The notes: generated by a model not told the origin, from the sequence alone. Shown: positions 21,641 to 33,250, counted from the first letter of the stretch. The stretch is 64,000 bases of DNA from Wurfbainia villosa (GCA_025175895.1 CM046008.1:26925255-26989254), one strand, 5' to 3'. Numbers and translations: made by a program.

Positions 21641-22330
21641 TCAAGATACTGCATCTTTATCTTGGATTACATCGTCATATGTCCAGGGATCAGGTTCATG
21701 TTCGCCAGGGACCAAATCAGAAGATTCTACCAAGAACATGAATCTATCAAGCTATCTCAAAACCCTCCCACTATGACGAGGTATCACCTGTATTCTCTGT
21801 GACATGTGGTGCAGTGACTTATGGTATATCCTCTTGTACCGGTGGTACTGAAGAAGTGACTTCCCCTTTTATTTCCTCTAGAACAATGTTACTCATGGGC
21901 TTGTGGTTCATCACATAGTCTTCCTCTAGAAATCTGGCGTTTGTGCTAATGATCACCCTCTGATCTCTAGGACTATAAAACAAACCACCTTTCATTCCTC
22001 TAGGATAGCTAACGAACATGCGTACTTTTGTACGAGGTTCCAACTTACCAGCATCTGCCTTCAGCACATGTGTTGGACTCCCCCATATTCGAATATGTCT
22101 TAGACTAGGCTTTCGCCCAATCCACATTTCTATGGGAGTAGAAGGCACTGATTTAGATGGAACCAAGTTCAGAATGTACACCGCCGTATCTAAAGCATAT
22201 CCCCAGAACGAATCTGGCAACTCAGAATAACTCATCATCGATCTAACCATCTCTATAAGAGTTCTATTCCTTCGCTTTGCTTCACCATTTTGTTGGGGTA
22301 TGCCAGGTGCAGACAATTGGGATTAAATCC
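21641..22330 (-). pseudogene. B2 integrase C-terminal half
   Basis: The frame 21819-22316 reads SAPGIPQQNGEAKRRNRTLI, with the catalytic glutamate region changed to GEAKRRN from the usual GVAERRN, then FWGYALDTAVYILNLVPSKS and the GRKPSLRHIRIWG segment. A linker with stops (21641-21818) separates it from RT. A stop at about 22322 separates it from the integrase core. Confidence 0.87.
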
Positions 22331-23170
22331 CAGTCTCTGATAAGTAATTCCTAAACTCTCCTATGAGGTACTCACCACCACGATCAGATCGTAGTGTCTT
22401 GATACTTTTACCTTAACGTTTCTCCACATTAGCCTTGAATTCTTTAAACTTGTCAATGCATTCAGACTTGCGATGCATCAAGTAAATGTATCTATATCTC
22501 GAATAATCATCTATAAAAGAGACGAAATTCTCAAAACCACCTCTAGCCTAGATAGACATAGGACCACACAAATCAGAATGAACAAATTCTAACACATCTT
22601 TGGCTCTATACCCCTTGGCCTTAAAAGGCCTCTTGGTCATTTTACCCTCCAAGATAGATTCGCAGGTTGGGAAATCTTCCACCACTAATGAACTCAAAGG
22701 GCTATCAGCTATCAACCTTTGAATTCTGCTTAGGTTAATATGACCAAGCCTATGATGTCAAAGATATGTTTGGTTCATCTTCGAAGGTTCTTTTCCCTTA
22801 TTGGAATTAGAAGATGAGTTATTAACTTCTATTTGCATTGTGGGAGCTTTTGGTTCAAGTGTGTATAAATTTCCTATCAATGCACCCAAATAGATAATCT
22901 CCCTATTCCTTTTTATAACAACTCTGTCATTAAAAGAAATAGAATATCCATCCATAAACAATTTCGAAACTAAAATTAAATTCTTTATAAATAAAGATAC
23001 ATAAAGGCAATTCTTAAAAACCAAAACTTTATTTTTCTCAAAAGATAAATAAACGTCTCCCACTGCAACAGTCGCCACCTTCGTGGCATCGCCCAAGTAT
23101 ACGGTAATCTCTCCCTCAGCCAGTCATCTGGTTTCCTAGCACCCCTGCAAAGTATTGTAGCCATGATCAC
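22331..23170 (-). pseudogene. B2 protease, pre-integrase and integrase core
   Basis: Colinear with 16001-16975 of B1 but more decayed. 22758-23096 gives the protease C-terminal half (MGDATKVATVAVGDVYLSFE). The integrase core (22370-22700) is recognisable by the GGEYLIGE-, FVSFIDDYS- and HSDLCGP-type blocks, with stops. The protease active site and zinc knuckle region near 23160-23180 is shortened relative to B1: the sequence passes directly from GYNTLQG to the knuckle end, so the DSG motif is missing. Confidence 0.8.
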
Positions 23171-23684
23171 TTGCCTTTCGGCTTCTTCACTCCTCCCTAA
23201 GTTCCTCCCACCGCCTTTGCCCCAGCTTGTTTCTTCTTCTTCTTACCTTTCAACTTAGAAGTAGAAATCTTTTGGGTAACCATGGCATGCGCCTGAGCAC
23301 TCTGACGAAATAATCCTTCTACCGCCTAGAGTTCTGTCAGAAGCTCTGCCAACAAATACAACATCTTGTTCATGTTGTAGTTCAGGTGAAACTGCTCAAA
23401 ACTCCTAAGTAGAGACTGGAGAATGATATCGACCTGGGTTTCCCCATCGATCTCAGCTCCAAGGACTTCCAACTCATTTAAATGAGCCATCATCTTTAGA
23501 ACATGATCTGTCACGGGTGTTCCCTCGATCATGGTGGTCATCATCAAGTGCATCATGGCTTCCTGCCTTGCAGCCCGATTCTGGTGTCCGAAAAGTTCTT
23601 TGAGATTGAGCATCATGTCATAAGCAGTGGGCATGGCTTGATGTTGATGTTGCAGTACATTTGACATAGATGCCAAAATGTAAC
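23171..23684 (-). pseudogene. B2 gag, C-terminal part
   Basis: The minus-strand reading gives AYDMMLNLKELFGHQNRAAR, MTTMIEGTPVTDHVLKMMAH and DIILQSLLRSFEQFHLNYNM, matching B1 gag. The N-terminal part is displaced to 36642-36855 by solo LTR C, which entered with duplication GTAAC. Apparent coding beyond 23685 to 23805 is the C LTR and is spurious. Confidence 0.87.
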
Positions 23685-24745
23685 TGTTGGGTTTCCGGCA
23701 CCGCGACGATGTGTGTTCGAACATGTTTCGTAAACATGTGCACAGCGGAAGAAATAAAAATAATAAATCTACATTTATTACAACACACACATCACACGCA
23801 TGCATAGTATAACATGTGTAGACATAACCGTAAATTTAAATTTTGCAATAAAAGGAAATTTAACTACGTATACCTTACGTATCACGTGTAGAGGGAACGA
23901 CATCAACCGGAACAATCCTCACTAGAATCGTCTCTATCCGTGTCCAAGGCGAGTATCTTTGGGATGACTTCACTAAGTCACGAGTCTCGTCTTCGTACGG
24001 GTTACTAGCCTCATGTTGAAGACGATGTGATCGAGAGAATATCACGATCCGAATCCAAATTCGAATCCAAAGACGAGTCCTCAAAACTCGCTTCTCCGGA
24101 GAGGTATTCGTCAACCGTTTGACGAATCCTTCGTCCTCCACCTATGAGGATTACCGGAGATCGAATCCCCGGTAAGTAAGGCGCTGTTGGAGCTCCAAAT
24201 GTCGTCCAAACGATGCTCCAACAAGAAGGAAACAAGCCGTCCAGAAAACTGGACAGCTTTGGTGGAGACCTTGTGCCGGCCAAATAAGGAAAGCGACTTG
24301 CTCACCTTGTCGCCGGAGCCAAGGAAGATCACCGGAGCTCCTCCGGCAGCAGCTCGACGCCGACAATGGGAGAAGTGTTAGTTATAGCCCTAGAACCAAA
24401 CATGTGATGGTTGAATAGGGAACATTTTGTATCATATTCTATAAAGGCAAAGGATTGGTTATTATATATTTACGTCTTGCTTGTGCCAGCTAAATTAAAT
24501 ATATAATAATGCCCTAGAAAAGTAGGTTCTTATCTACAGCACATCAATTGGCAGAATTGATTATGAGAGGCTGTAGAGAACACTTTCCTAAATGTTCCTA
24601 GTCAAGTATTAATATGCAAGGGCAATATTAATACATAAAGACTAGCATGTAGGTCAATTGATGACTTGATCTCACAAGTCATGGATATATGATATCAAGT
24701 TGACACATGGGTATATATTAGAGAATATATACTGAACTGACCCGC

Positions 24746-24795
24746 CATGAGAAAGTTTCATGGATCGTCATATGAGTGTCATAAACTTTCTCATG
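24746..24795 (+). promoter_or_regulatory. Inverted repeat in A2 LTR core
   Basis: CATGAGAAAGTTT (24746-24758) and AAACTTTCTCATG (24783-24795), perfect 13-bp arms, as in A1. Confidence 0.7.
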
Positions 24796-25796
24796 TGACT
24801 ATTGGTATGAATAGTCCTCAAACCTGAAGTCACTACGGTTCCCTACATAAGGAGTTATGTACTTTGGTATCGTCAAACGTCACCCGTAACAGGGTGGACC
24901 ATAAAGGCGATTACTGGGTATATAACAAATTATGCGGAGGGATGTGAGTGATGTAGATGGGATCTATCCCTCCCATATGACGAGAGTGATATCTGTGGGC
25001 CCCTTGATTAAGTAGAACTACTAAAATGCATGACCATGCTCGAATGAGTCAATATGAGATATTGAGCTCATTTGTTTGAGTTAGTTTACTCAGGGATCAA
25101 GAAACACATAGATTGATCGAGGATGACACGGTCTATACCTCATTGGTCAATCTGATATCAAGGATAGAAGAACACGGTCATACATTATAGTAGTCACGGA
25201 AAGGTTAGTCGGATCTTGACTTATCTCGTAACTTGGGTAGCAATGATGTATTGCTAGATGCCGCTCATTGCTTGTGTATCTAAAAGAGTTTAGATCCACT
25301 GCCAACGTTATGAGAGCCTATAGGGTCACACACAAAGAGCATGATGATTAGAAGAATTAGTGCATTCTAGTTTGACTAGAATAATTTGGGAATAAGCTTA
25401 AGTACAAAATGGTTTTTGGACTTTAAGCTTAATGAGAATTTTAGCTTATTGATTTAATGAGATTAATTCAATATGCTAAGCTTAATTGATTTAATAAGAT
25501 TAATTCAATATGTTACCTTATTGATTTAATGAGATTAATTCAATATGATAACATAAGCTTATTGAATTAATAAGATTAATTCAACATCCATGAATGCCAC
25601 ATAAGCATGCCACCTAAGCATGCCACATAAGCATGCCACCTAAGCTTGATGAGTTGGAAGGAGACAAAGGGTTTTGACCCTTGGATTTCCTCCACATGTG
25701 GCCGGCCAAAACAATGAGGATAACTCCTTGTTTAATTATCTTTCAATGCCATTGATTGCATTGAATGTGATAGGAGATGAAAGGTTTTTCAAATCC

Positions 25797-25803
25797 TATA
25801 AAA
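25797..25803 (+). promoter_or_regulatory. A2 LTR TATA box
   Basis: TATAAAA followed within 6 bases by CCCCATGGGG and then GGCCGGCC. About 450 bp of LTR (R and U5) remain downstream. Confidence 0.6.
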
Positions 25804-26254
25804 CACCCCATGGGGTGGCCGGCCAAAGGAGTTGAGTTGGAGCTTAAGGCTTGGTGAGAGCTTGGTGGGAGAGGCTTTTGTTGTGTGGTTTTGTGAGTGT
25901 AAGCTAGCAAGAAGAGTAGTCTTCTTCTTCCTTTCTCTTCTTCCCTACCTTCCTCTCCTTTAGGGACTTCTCTAGCAAGAAGTAAATGAGAGATCTTCTA
26001 GTTTTCTTTTGTGAGACAAGAGCTTGCTCGTGTGGATACATATAGAGGCACGGACAATTGAACTGCTAAAAGATCCAACACATCCAAGGAAAAGCGGGAT
26101 TGCAAAGGACACGCAACAAAGGTAGAATTCTCCTATAAGATAGGCTTTCTTTTGAGAAATTTATTTTTGTATGAGTTTTTCTTTCGCAAGGATCACTTGG
26201 AAGGATCCTAATTTTTCCGCTTGATATGCTATTTTGCATAAAGAGATCCCAGCA

Positions 26255-26270
26255 AAGTATCAGAGCCACT
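26255..26270 (+). promoter_or_regulatory. A2 primer binding site (altered)
   Basis: AAGTATCAGAGCCAC right after the LTR end. The first bases of the expected TGGTATCAGAGCC have changed; the rest is intact. Confidence 0.75.
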
Positions 26271-27462
26271 TGCGAAAGATCGTATAAAAAATAGTTTTTC
26301 TCTATTTTATATATGATATAGAAGTAGGATAAATTTTATTATGAGTTGATAATTGCATTAGCAATTTTTCAAACATAATAAAATATCCGATGTCTTTCAA
26401 AAGTTAAAAATGACATGGTGCATGGTTATGGCCTAGTCCCAAAAAGTTTGTGAATGTGTGTTGTAATTCTTAATACGGCCTGCGAGTCGTGCCTTTCTCC
26501 TAAAAATCTTGTTGTAAAATTAGTTTTAGACTCGAATGTAACTCGAGTATTTCTCCTTTTGTAATATACAAAATAAAGATGGAGGGTCCATTGGAAGATG
26601 ATGTTACAAGGAGGAAGTCAACAACGCACGACAACCAAAAGGAAGCACTTGGGAGAAGATGCTATCCCTAGGTTGACCAATCAATCTTCTCATTGGCTTG
26701 AGAAGATTGTAGAATAAGGGCCATAACCATGACACACATAGTATGCTAATATGTATGTGATGCATGTTAATTTAGCTTATATGTGATGTATGCTAATATG
26801 TATGTGATGCATGTTTAAGTTTATCTCTTAATAAGTCTAAACGATATGCCTACCAAAGTTTGGTACTCACTACTTCCTCGATCATTTGTTATTGGGTTTG
26901 CCAAAGCAAAGCAATGTATTTTATCTTGGAAGAGTGCGAGTGGACAATCGTGATGTCCCGCTATCAAACTTGGTTAAGACTTAATTAAGAAAGTAGAGGC
27001 ATATATTAGCTTTGAACATAAGTTTTAAAAATTAGTTTTGTGTGATTTCCGAACATCAGCTTTGTCTTAGAAGTGGTCGTTGCTCCGATATCAAAGAAGG
27101 CCTCTGTGCCTCGCCACAGCCTGGAAGTTGGTTTAGGAATAAGCACTAAACTAATCTAAACTTAACCAAAGCTATTAAAGAGTTACATCAGATGTAATTG
27201 GCAAAAGATTGCCTACCTAATCATACTATGTCTTGGGCGATTAGCCAAAGCTAACTCAAGACGAATTATGATGTGGATCTTTATCCCATATAAATTTATA
27301 GCTAAATAGAAGCTAATGATGTAAGCAAAATGTGTTTGCCTACATCAATAATTAGCTCATATCAAAGCTATGAGAATTTAGTGGGAGCCTCATTTAATTA
27401 AAGGCCTAATTAAATGACTTAGGTATGATACTTAATTTTGCATTTTAATGTTGTAGATCACC
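26271..27462 (+). other. A2 untranslated leader
   Basis: 1.2 kb without credible coding, homologous to the A1 leader (inverted) and more loosely to the D leader (45225-46446). A repeated GTGATGCATG / GTGATGTATG pattern lies at 26755-26815, and a stem-loop at 27230-27262. Confidence 0.75.
27230..27262 (+). promoter_or_regulatory. Leader stem-loop (A2 copy)
   Basis: GTCTTG ... CAAGAC arms with an internal GGCGATTAGCC pair, the same element as 5572-5606 in A1. It lies about 200 bases before the gag start. Confidence 0.5.
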
Positions 27463-27774
27463 ATGACATCTAACACGACACACCCCCTCAACTTGTGATC
27501 TGTCCTTGAGAAAGACAAGCTCAATGGAGCTAACTTTCTAGACTGGTATAGGAACTTGAGGATTATCCTCAAGCAAGAACGTAAACTGTATGTCCTAGAG
27601 CAGTCTATCCCTGAAACACCCGCCCCTGCGGCCACTCTGCTGAAAAGGATGCTTATAAGAAGCATCAAGATGACGCATTAGATGTGTCATGTCTTATGCT
27701 TGCCACCATGAACTCTGAGCTTCAGAAGCAACATGAGAACATGGATGCCTATGATATGGTTGAGCATTTAAAAC
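27463..27774 (+). pseudogene. A2 gag, N-terminal part
   Basis: The ATG at 27463 is chosen by alignment to D and A1. TGA comes at codon 12 (27496-27498). The same frame then reads VLEKDKLNGANFLDWYRNLR and LKQERKLYVLEQSIPE up to a TAG near 27679. The true continuation (KDAYKKHQDDALD-type, then MLATMNSELQKQHENMDAYD) is one frame away, starting near 27640. Solo LTR F then cuts the gene after EHLK. The early stop and the frame break sit at the same places as in D and A1. Confidence 0.85.
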
Positions 27775-29606
27775 TGTTGGGTTTTTCCGAGCCGCAAAAA
27801 CCGCTTTTTGCGTTGCGGAAACCTCGGAAGCCCCCGGCCACGGATCCGTGCGAAGAAGTATTAAAACAAAACATGTATGTGCTTGTATAAAAACCCTAGA
27901 TCTACCTTAGATCTAAGAGATAAGAGTGTTACCCTCGATGCGATGCCCTTCGCAAATCCCGCTCGTCCAAAAGTCCGCCGGAACTCGAGAGTGTCAAGTG
28001 CACACTCCTCTATGGTATCCACACAAGCAATAGGTGGAAGAAAAACACACTTGAGTGTGCTAGCACTCCTAGGGTGTCTCGGCAAGATGAGGAAGGAGAG
28101 GGAGAGAGCTTGAGGGAAGAAGTTCCAAGGTTGAAGATGAAGTCAATTAGAGTAACTCATCAAATGAATTCACCTAATGAAACCCCTAATACCAAAGTGG
28201 CCGGCCACTTCATGGAAGGGGGGTTACATGCATGCATGTAACTCCCATGACCCTTGGTCTCCCTCATGATGTGGCACCAATTGACCAAGTCAATGATGAT
28301 GTGGAGCTTGGCCATGCCTAGTCATCATCATGACATGGCATTTGGTCAAGTCAAACTTGACCTTTCATCTTCCCTCTCAAGTCAAGTCAAACTTGACCTC
28401 TAATCTCCCATGGTTGATCAAATCTAACCACTTGACTCAAGTCAATTTAATATAATGAATCTCTATTCATTAATTTAAATTGATTTGATGAATCAAATCT
28501 CAATTAGACTCATTCAACACTTGAATCAACTTGAGTCTAACTCAATTAGTCTAATTTGGATTACTCTTAATCCAATTTGGTTCATCCCATGAACCTAATC
28601 CTCATGGTTCATCATATGAACCTAATCTCCATCTAATTGCTCTTATGTGTGTGACCCTATAGGTTCTTGTAACGTTGGCAATGTCCCTAAACCGATTTAG
28701 GAACATAAGCAATGAGCGGTATCTAGCAACACATCATTGCTACCCAAGTTACAAGAATGTTGAGCTCCAACATCACCTTTGTGACTACTAATTGTGACTC
28801 TCACAATATGTGACAATGTCCCTCTATCCTTGACATCTAGATTGACCAATCGAGGCATAGACCGTGTCATCCTCGGTACAATCTAAATCTTGAACTCCAA
28901 GTAGACTCACTCTAATCAAATGAGCTCAATATCTCATATTGACTCATTTGGGCATGGCCATGCACGCCGTGGTCTCACTCTATCAAGAATATCGATGTCA
29001 CCCCGTCATATAGGAGGGATAGATCCCATCTACATCACTCACATCCCTCCGCATAATTCGTTACATACCCGATGTCGCCTTTATAGTCCACCCATTTACG
29101 GGTGACGTTTGACGAAGCCAAAGTATGCAACTCCTTATGTAGGGAACCATGGTGACTTCAGGTCTAAGGACTAATAGTCATACTAATAGCCACATGAGAA
29201 AGTATATGACACTCATATAACAATCCATGATACTTTCTCATGGCGGGTCATTCAGTATACATTCTCCAATGCATATCCATGTGTCAACTTGATATCTCAT
29301 ATCCATGACTTGTGAGATCAAGTCATCTTGTTGACCTACATGCTAGTCTCTATGCATTAACATTGTCCCTGAATGTTAATACTCGACTAGGAATGATTAA
29401 GAGTAGTGTTCTCTATATCATCTCATTATCGATTCAACCAATCGATTGATATAGATAAGAACCTACTACTCAAGGACATTATTATATTTAGTTATTTGGC
29501 ACCAATACAAGTAAATATAATAACCATGCCTTTATAAATAGGAATATGATACAATAAAGTCCATACAACAATCATCATATGATTGGCTCTAGGGCTTTCA
29601 CTAACA
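27775..29606 (-). mobile_element. Solo LTR F inside A2 gag
   Basis: 1832 bp, TGTTGGGTTTTTCC...TTTCACTAACA, flanked by the duplication AAAAC (27770-27774 and 29607-29611). It matches the LTR of element G (58322-60117), which is followed by a minus-strand polypurine complement; hence minus orientation, antisense to A2. There is no interior, so it is a solo LTR. It carries the shared LTR core with an inverted repeat 29193-29242, and palindromic CAAGT...ACTTG clusters near 28345-28400. Confidence 0.92.
29193..29242 (-). promoter_or_regulatory. Inverted repeat in F LTR core
   Basis: CATGAGAAAGTAT (29193-29205) and ATACTTTCTCATG (29230-29242). Relative to family A (GTTT/AAAC) both arms changed together (GTAT/ATAC), keeping the pairing. 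Confidence 0.7.
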
Positions 29607-29611
29607 AAAAC

Positions 29612-30066
29612 AACTATATCAAGGACAAGCTAGGCACGAGCGTTTTGAAGTGTCTAAGGCTCTTTTTGCATGCAAGATGCAAGAAGGAACACCTGTAGGA
29701 ACTCACGTACTTAAAATGATTGGGTACGTTGAGAACCTTGAAAGACTAGGTTTTCCATTGAGCCAAGAATTGGCAACCGATGTTATCCTGCAATCGTTGC
29801 CGGAAGCATATAATCAATTCTTCATGAATTATAACATGAATGAAATTGATAAACCTTTGCCTGAGATTCTCAGCATGTTAAGAACTGCTGAACCGAATCT
29901 CAAAAAGAAAGTTAGTAATGTACTAATGGTTAAGAAGGGCAAAGGTAAGCACAAAGGCAAGGGTAAGACCCAAGCCAGAGGCAAGGCCAATTCATCCACT
30001 TCAAAGGGTAAAGGTAAAATACCTAAGGAAGGGGACTGCTTCCATTGCGGTGAGGCGGACCTTTAG
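29612..30066 (+). pseudogene. A2 gag, C-terminal part
   Basis: It resumes as KQLYQGQARHERFEVSKALF, with GTPVGTHVLKMIGYVENLER, ELATDVILQSLPEAYNQFFM and a lysine/glycine-rich basic tail (KKGKGKHKGKGKTQARGK). It ends in a damaged zinc knuckle, where CFHCGEADL is followed directly by TAG (30064-30066), so the second half of CCHC is gone. Downstream pol is in the same frame after that stop, which suggests that an ancestral single gag-pol frame was broken by one lesion here. Confidence 0.88.
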
Positions 30067-32004
30067 GCGGGCAAAGTCTACCTTGAGGAAGTAAATAAGA
30101 AAAGAAGTGGGACTTCTGCCTCAGGTATACACGTTATAGAAGTTAATCTATCTATTTCTTCTACATGGGTATTAGATACCGGATGTGCATCTCACATTTG
30201 TACTAATGTGCAGGGACTAAGAAATAGTAGACTAATGGCAAAAGGCGAAGTGGACCTACGAGTAGGCAATGGCGCAAAAGTTGCTGCTGTAGCTGTAGGA
30301 ACATATTCTTTGTCTTTGCCCACTGGGCTTATCTTAGAACTAGAGGAGTGCTTTTATGTACCTGCATTAACAAAGAACATAATCTCTGTATCTTGTTTAG
30401 ACAAGAAAAACTTCTCTTTTATAATAAAGGACAAATGTTGTTCCATTTATTTGAATGAAATGTTCTATTGTAATGCACCACTTATGAATGGTCTCTATGT
30501 TCTAGATTTAGAAAACCCAATTTATAACGTAAATACCAAACGGTTCAAATCAAATAATTTGAACCAAACATATCTCTGGCACTGTCGCCTAGGTCACATA
30601 AATGAAAAACGCATATCCCAACTCCATAAAGATGGATTATTGGACTCATTTGATTTTGAATCATATGAGATATGTGAATCTTGTCTTTTAGGAAAGATGA
30701 CTAAAACTCCATTTAGTGGACATGGCGAGAGAGCGACGGACTTGTTAGGACTCATACATACTGATGTATGTGGCCCTTTCAATGTCGAAGCCAGAGGAGG
30801 CTATAAATACTTTATTACTTTCACTGATGATATGAGTAGATTTGGCTACTTATATTTGATGAGACATAAGTCAGAATCCTTTGAAAAGTTCAAAGAATTC
30901 AAGAATGAAGTACAAAACCAACTTGGTAAGCGTATTAAGCTACTTCGATCAGATCGAGGTGGTGAATACCTTAGTCAAGAATTTCGTGATCACCTGGCTG
31001 AGTGTGGGATAATATCCCAACTCACTCCACCTGGAACACCACAATGGAATGGTGTATCTGAAAGGAGAAATCGTACTCTATTAGATATGGTACGATCAAT
31101 GATGAGCCAGACTGATCTACCTACTTCCTTTTGGGGTTTAGCTCTAGAGACAGCCGCTTTCACACTTAATCGCGTCCCATCAAAAGCCGTAGAAAAGACA
31201 CCATACACGTTATGGACTGGGAAGAGTCCCAAAATGTCTTTTATAAAGATTTGGGGTTGTGAAGCTTATGTTAGACGTCAAGTCTCAGATAAACTAGGAC
31301 CCAAATCAGATAAGTGTTATTTTGTAGGATATCCCAAGGAAACTAAGGGATATTACTTTTACAATCCCACACATGGCAAGGTGTTTGTTGCCAGAAATGT
31401 CTTTCTAAGAGAATTTATTTCTAGAAAAACTAGTGGAAGTAAAATTCATCTTGAAGAAATTCAGGATGAAGATAACACTAAGGCTTCGATGGAAAATGAA
31501 CAGGCACCACAAAGTGTTGTGGATGAGGAAATTGTTGCCCAAAGAGTTGTGGAGCAAACACCTGTTCAAGTAGACCAACCTCTTCGTAGATCTGATAGGA
31601 TCCATCGTCAACCCGAGAGATATTCTTTTCTCTTGACTGAAAACGGTGAAGTATTGCTTGTCGATCTTGACGAGCCTACATCCTATCAAGAAGCTATGAT
31701 GAGCCCAGATTCCGAGAAATGGCTAGAGGCCATGAGATCCGAAATGGAATCCATGTACACTAACCAAGTATGGACTTTGGTTGATCCACCTGAAGGGGTA
31801 AAACCTATTGGGTGTAAGTGGGTCTTTAAAGTAAAGACTGACATGGATGGTAATAAGCATACCTATAAAGGTAGATTGGTGGCTAAAGGATTCAAACAAA
31901 TTCATGGTATTGACTATGATGAAACCTTTTCACCAGTTACGATGCTTAAATCCATTCGGATCATACTTGCTATTGCAGCCTACCACGATTATGAGATCTG
32001 GTAG
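30067..32004 (+). pseudogene. A2 pol: protease, integrase and RT N-terminus
   Basis: Open from the stop at 30066 to TAG 32002-32004 (598 codons from 30208). Order: protease motif VLDTGCASHIC near 30168-30200; pre-integrase LWHCRLGHINEKRISQLHKD near 30575; C-X2-C pair in ICESCLLGKMTK; integrase core HTDVCGPF (30755), FTDDMSRFGY, RSDRGGEYLS (30945), PQWNGVSERRN (31040), so the D, D and E residues are all in place; GKSPKMSFIKIWGCEAYV; then RT start CKWVFKVKTDMDG and IDYDETFSPVTMLKS. The terminating TAG replaces a glutamine in EIWQMDV (CAG to TAG). Confidence 0.93.
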
Positions 32005-32901
32005 ATGGATGTCAAAACCGCTTTTCTGAATGGAAAGATACTCGAGGATGTGTACATGATGCAGCCTGAGGGTTTTGAAGATCCAAAGCATCCTGGAAAG
32101 GTATGCAAACTGCAAAGGTCCATTTATGGACTAAAGCAAGCCTCTCGAAGCTGAAATCTTCGATTCGATGATGCAATCAAGGAGTTTGGTTTCATCAAGA
32201 ATGAAGATGAACCTTGTGTCTACAAGAGAAATAGTGGGAGCACAGTTGTATTTCTTGTCTTGTATGTAGATGACATACTTCTCATCGGAAATGATATTCC
32301 CTCACTCCAGTCTGTGAAGATGTGGTTAGGGAATTGTTTCTCAATGAAAGACTTAGGTGAAGCAGCCTATATTTTAGGCATCAAGATCTATAGAGATAGA
32401 TCTAAAAGATTACTTGGCCTAAGTCAGAGTACATACATTGATAAAGTGCTAGATCATTTTTCTATGCAAAATTCCAAGAAAGGATTTCTGCCTTTATCAC
32501 ATGGTGTGAGTCTTTCGAAAACTCAATGTCCCTCTTCTAAGGAGGAGAGAGATCGCATGGATAAGATCCCTTATGCATCTGCTATAGGGTCTATCATGTA
32601 CGCCATGCTTTGTACTCGTCCTGACGTCTCGTATGCTTTGAGCATGATGAGTAGATACCAGTTGGATCCAGGTGAAAGTCACTGGATAGCAGTCAAAAAT
32701 ATTCTTAAATACTTACGAAGAACGAAAGAATATTTCCTAATATTTGGAGGCAATGAGGAGCTAATCAGAAGGGTTACTGATGCAAGCTTCCAAAATGACA
32801 AGGATGACTATAGATCACAATCGGGGTACGTGTTTTGCTTGAATGGTGGAGCTATGAGCTGGAAAAGTTCGGCAGACACGCTTGTCGATTCTATACCGTA
32901 A
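32005..32901 (+). pseudogene. A2 reverse transcriptase, C-terminal part
   Basis: Same frame as the preceding segment: MDVKTAFLNGKILEDVYMMQ, LQRSIYGLKQASRS, a TGA at 32152-32154 (TGG to TGA, tryptophan lost), CVYKRNSGSTVVFLVLYVDD (catalytic YVDD near 32260), LGIKIYRDRSKRLLGLSQST, TRPDVSYALSMMSRYQLDPG and the RNase H N-terminal FCLNGGAMSWKSS. So RT is complete apart from two point stops. After 32880 the frame is lost by small indels. Confidence 0.92.
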
Positions 32902-33235
32902 GCGAGTATATTGTCGCGTCGATGCAAAGAAAGGAGGTCGTTGGCTCGCAAGTTCATCGCTGAACTTGGGGTAGTTCCTAGCATTGCGGATCCAATAGAC
33001 CTCTATTGTGACAACAATGGGGCTATTACAGCTAAGGAACCTCGATCACATCACAGATCAAACACATATCGCGGCGCTTCCATCTCATTCGAGAGATCAT
33101 CGATAGAGGAGATGTGAGGATATGCATCAGTAACGAAGCTAACATCGCAGATCCATTGACCAAGGCTTTGGCACAGAGGAAGCATGATGGTCACACTAGG
33201 TCACTAGGTATTAGATATCATAGTGATTGGTACTA
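32902..33235 (+). pseudogene. A2 RNase H remnant
   Basis: Frame-shifted pieces: RSLARKFIAELGVVPSIADP, IDLYCDNNGAITAKEPRSH, then in another frame the ANIADPLTKALAQRKHDGHT end of the polyprotein. Codons around 32880-32940 are shortened and altered as in A1. One deletion has turned the usual GAIAQAKEPRSH into GAITAKEPRSH. Confidence 0.85.
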
Positions 33236-33238
33236 GTG

Positions 33239-33250
33239 CTAGTGGGAGAT
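33239..33250 (+). promoter_or_regulatory. A2 polypurine tract
   Basis: CTAGTGGGAGAT immediately before TGTTAGTTATAG of the 3' LTR. Confidence 0.8.

Larger units (their letters stand above)
24376..26254 (+). repeat. A2 5' LTR
   Basis: An 1879-bp LTR, TGTTAGTTATAGCCC...GAGATCCCAGCA. It matches 33251-35104 and, inverted, the A1 LTRs. It includes the inverted repeat 24746-24795, AT-rich tandem units about 25440-25590, GCATGC repeats about 25590-25645, and a TATA box. Confidence 0.96.

Noticed and set aside
23326..23805. 159-codon frame with a hydrophobic N-terminus
   Set aside because: It is a chance fusion of the C solo LTR edge to the B2 gag; the junction at 23684/23685 is an insertion point.
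23875..24366. Overlapping minus-strand frames in the left part of C
   Set aside because: They lie within a solo LTR and show no known domain; several overlapping frames of similar length indicate GC-richer DNA, not a gene.
30208..32004. 598-codon open frame as a possible host gene
   Set aside because: It is the protease/integrase/RT part of copia element A2, between matched LTRs with a target duplication.
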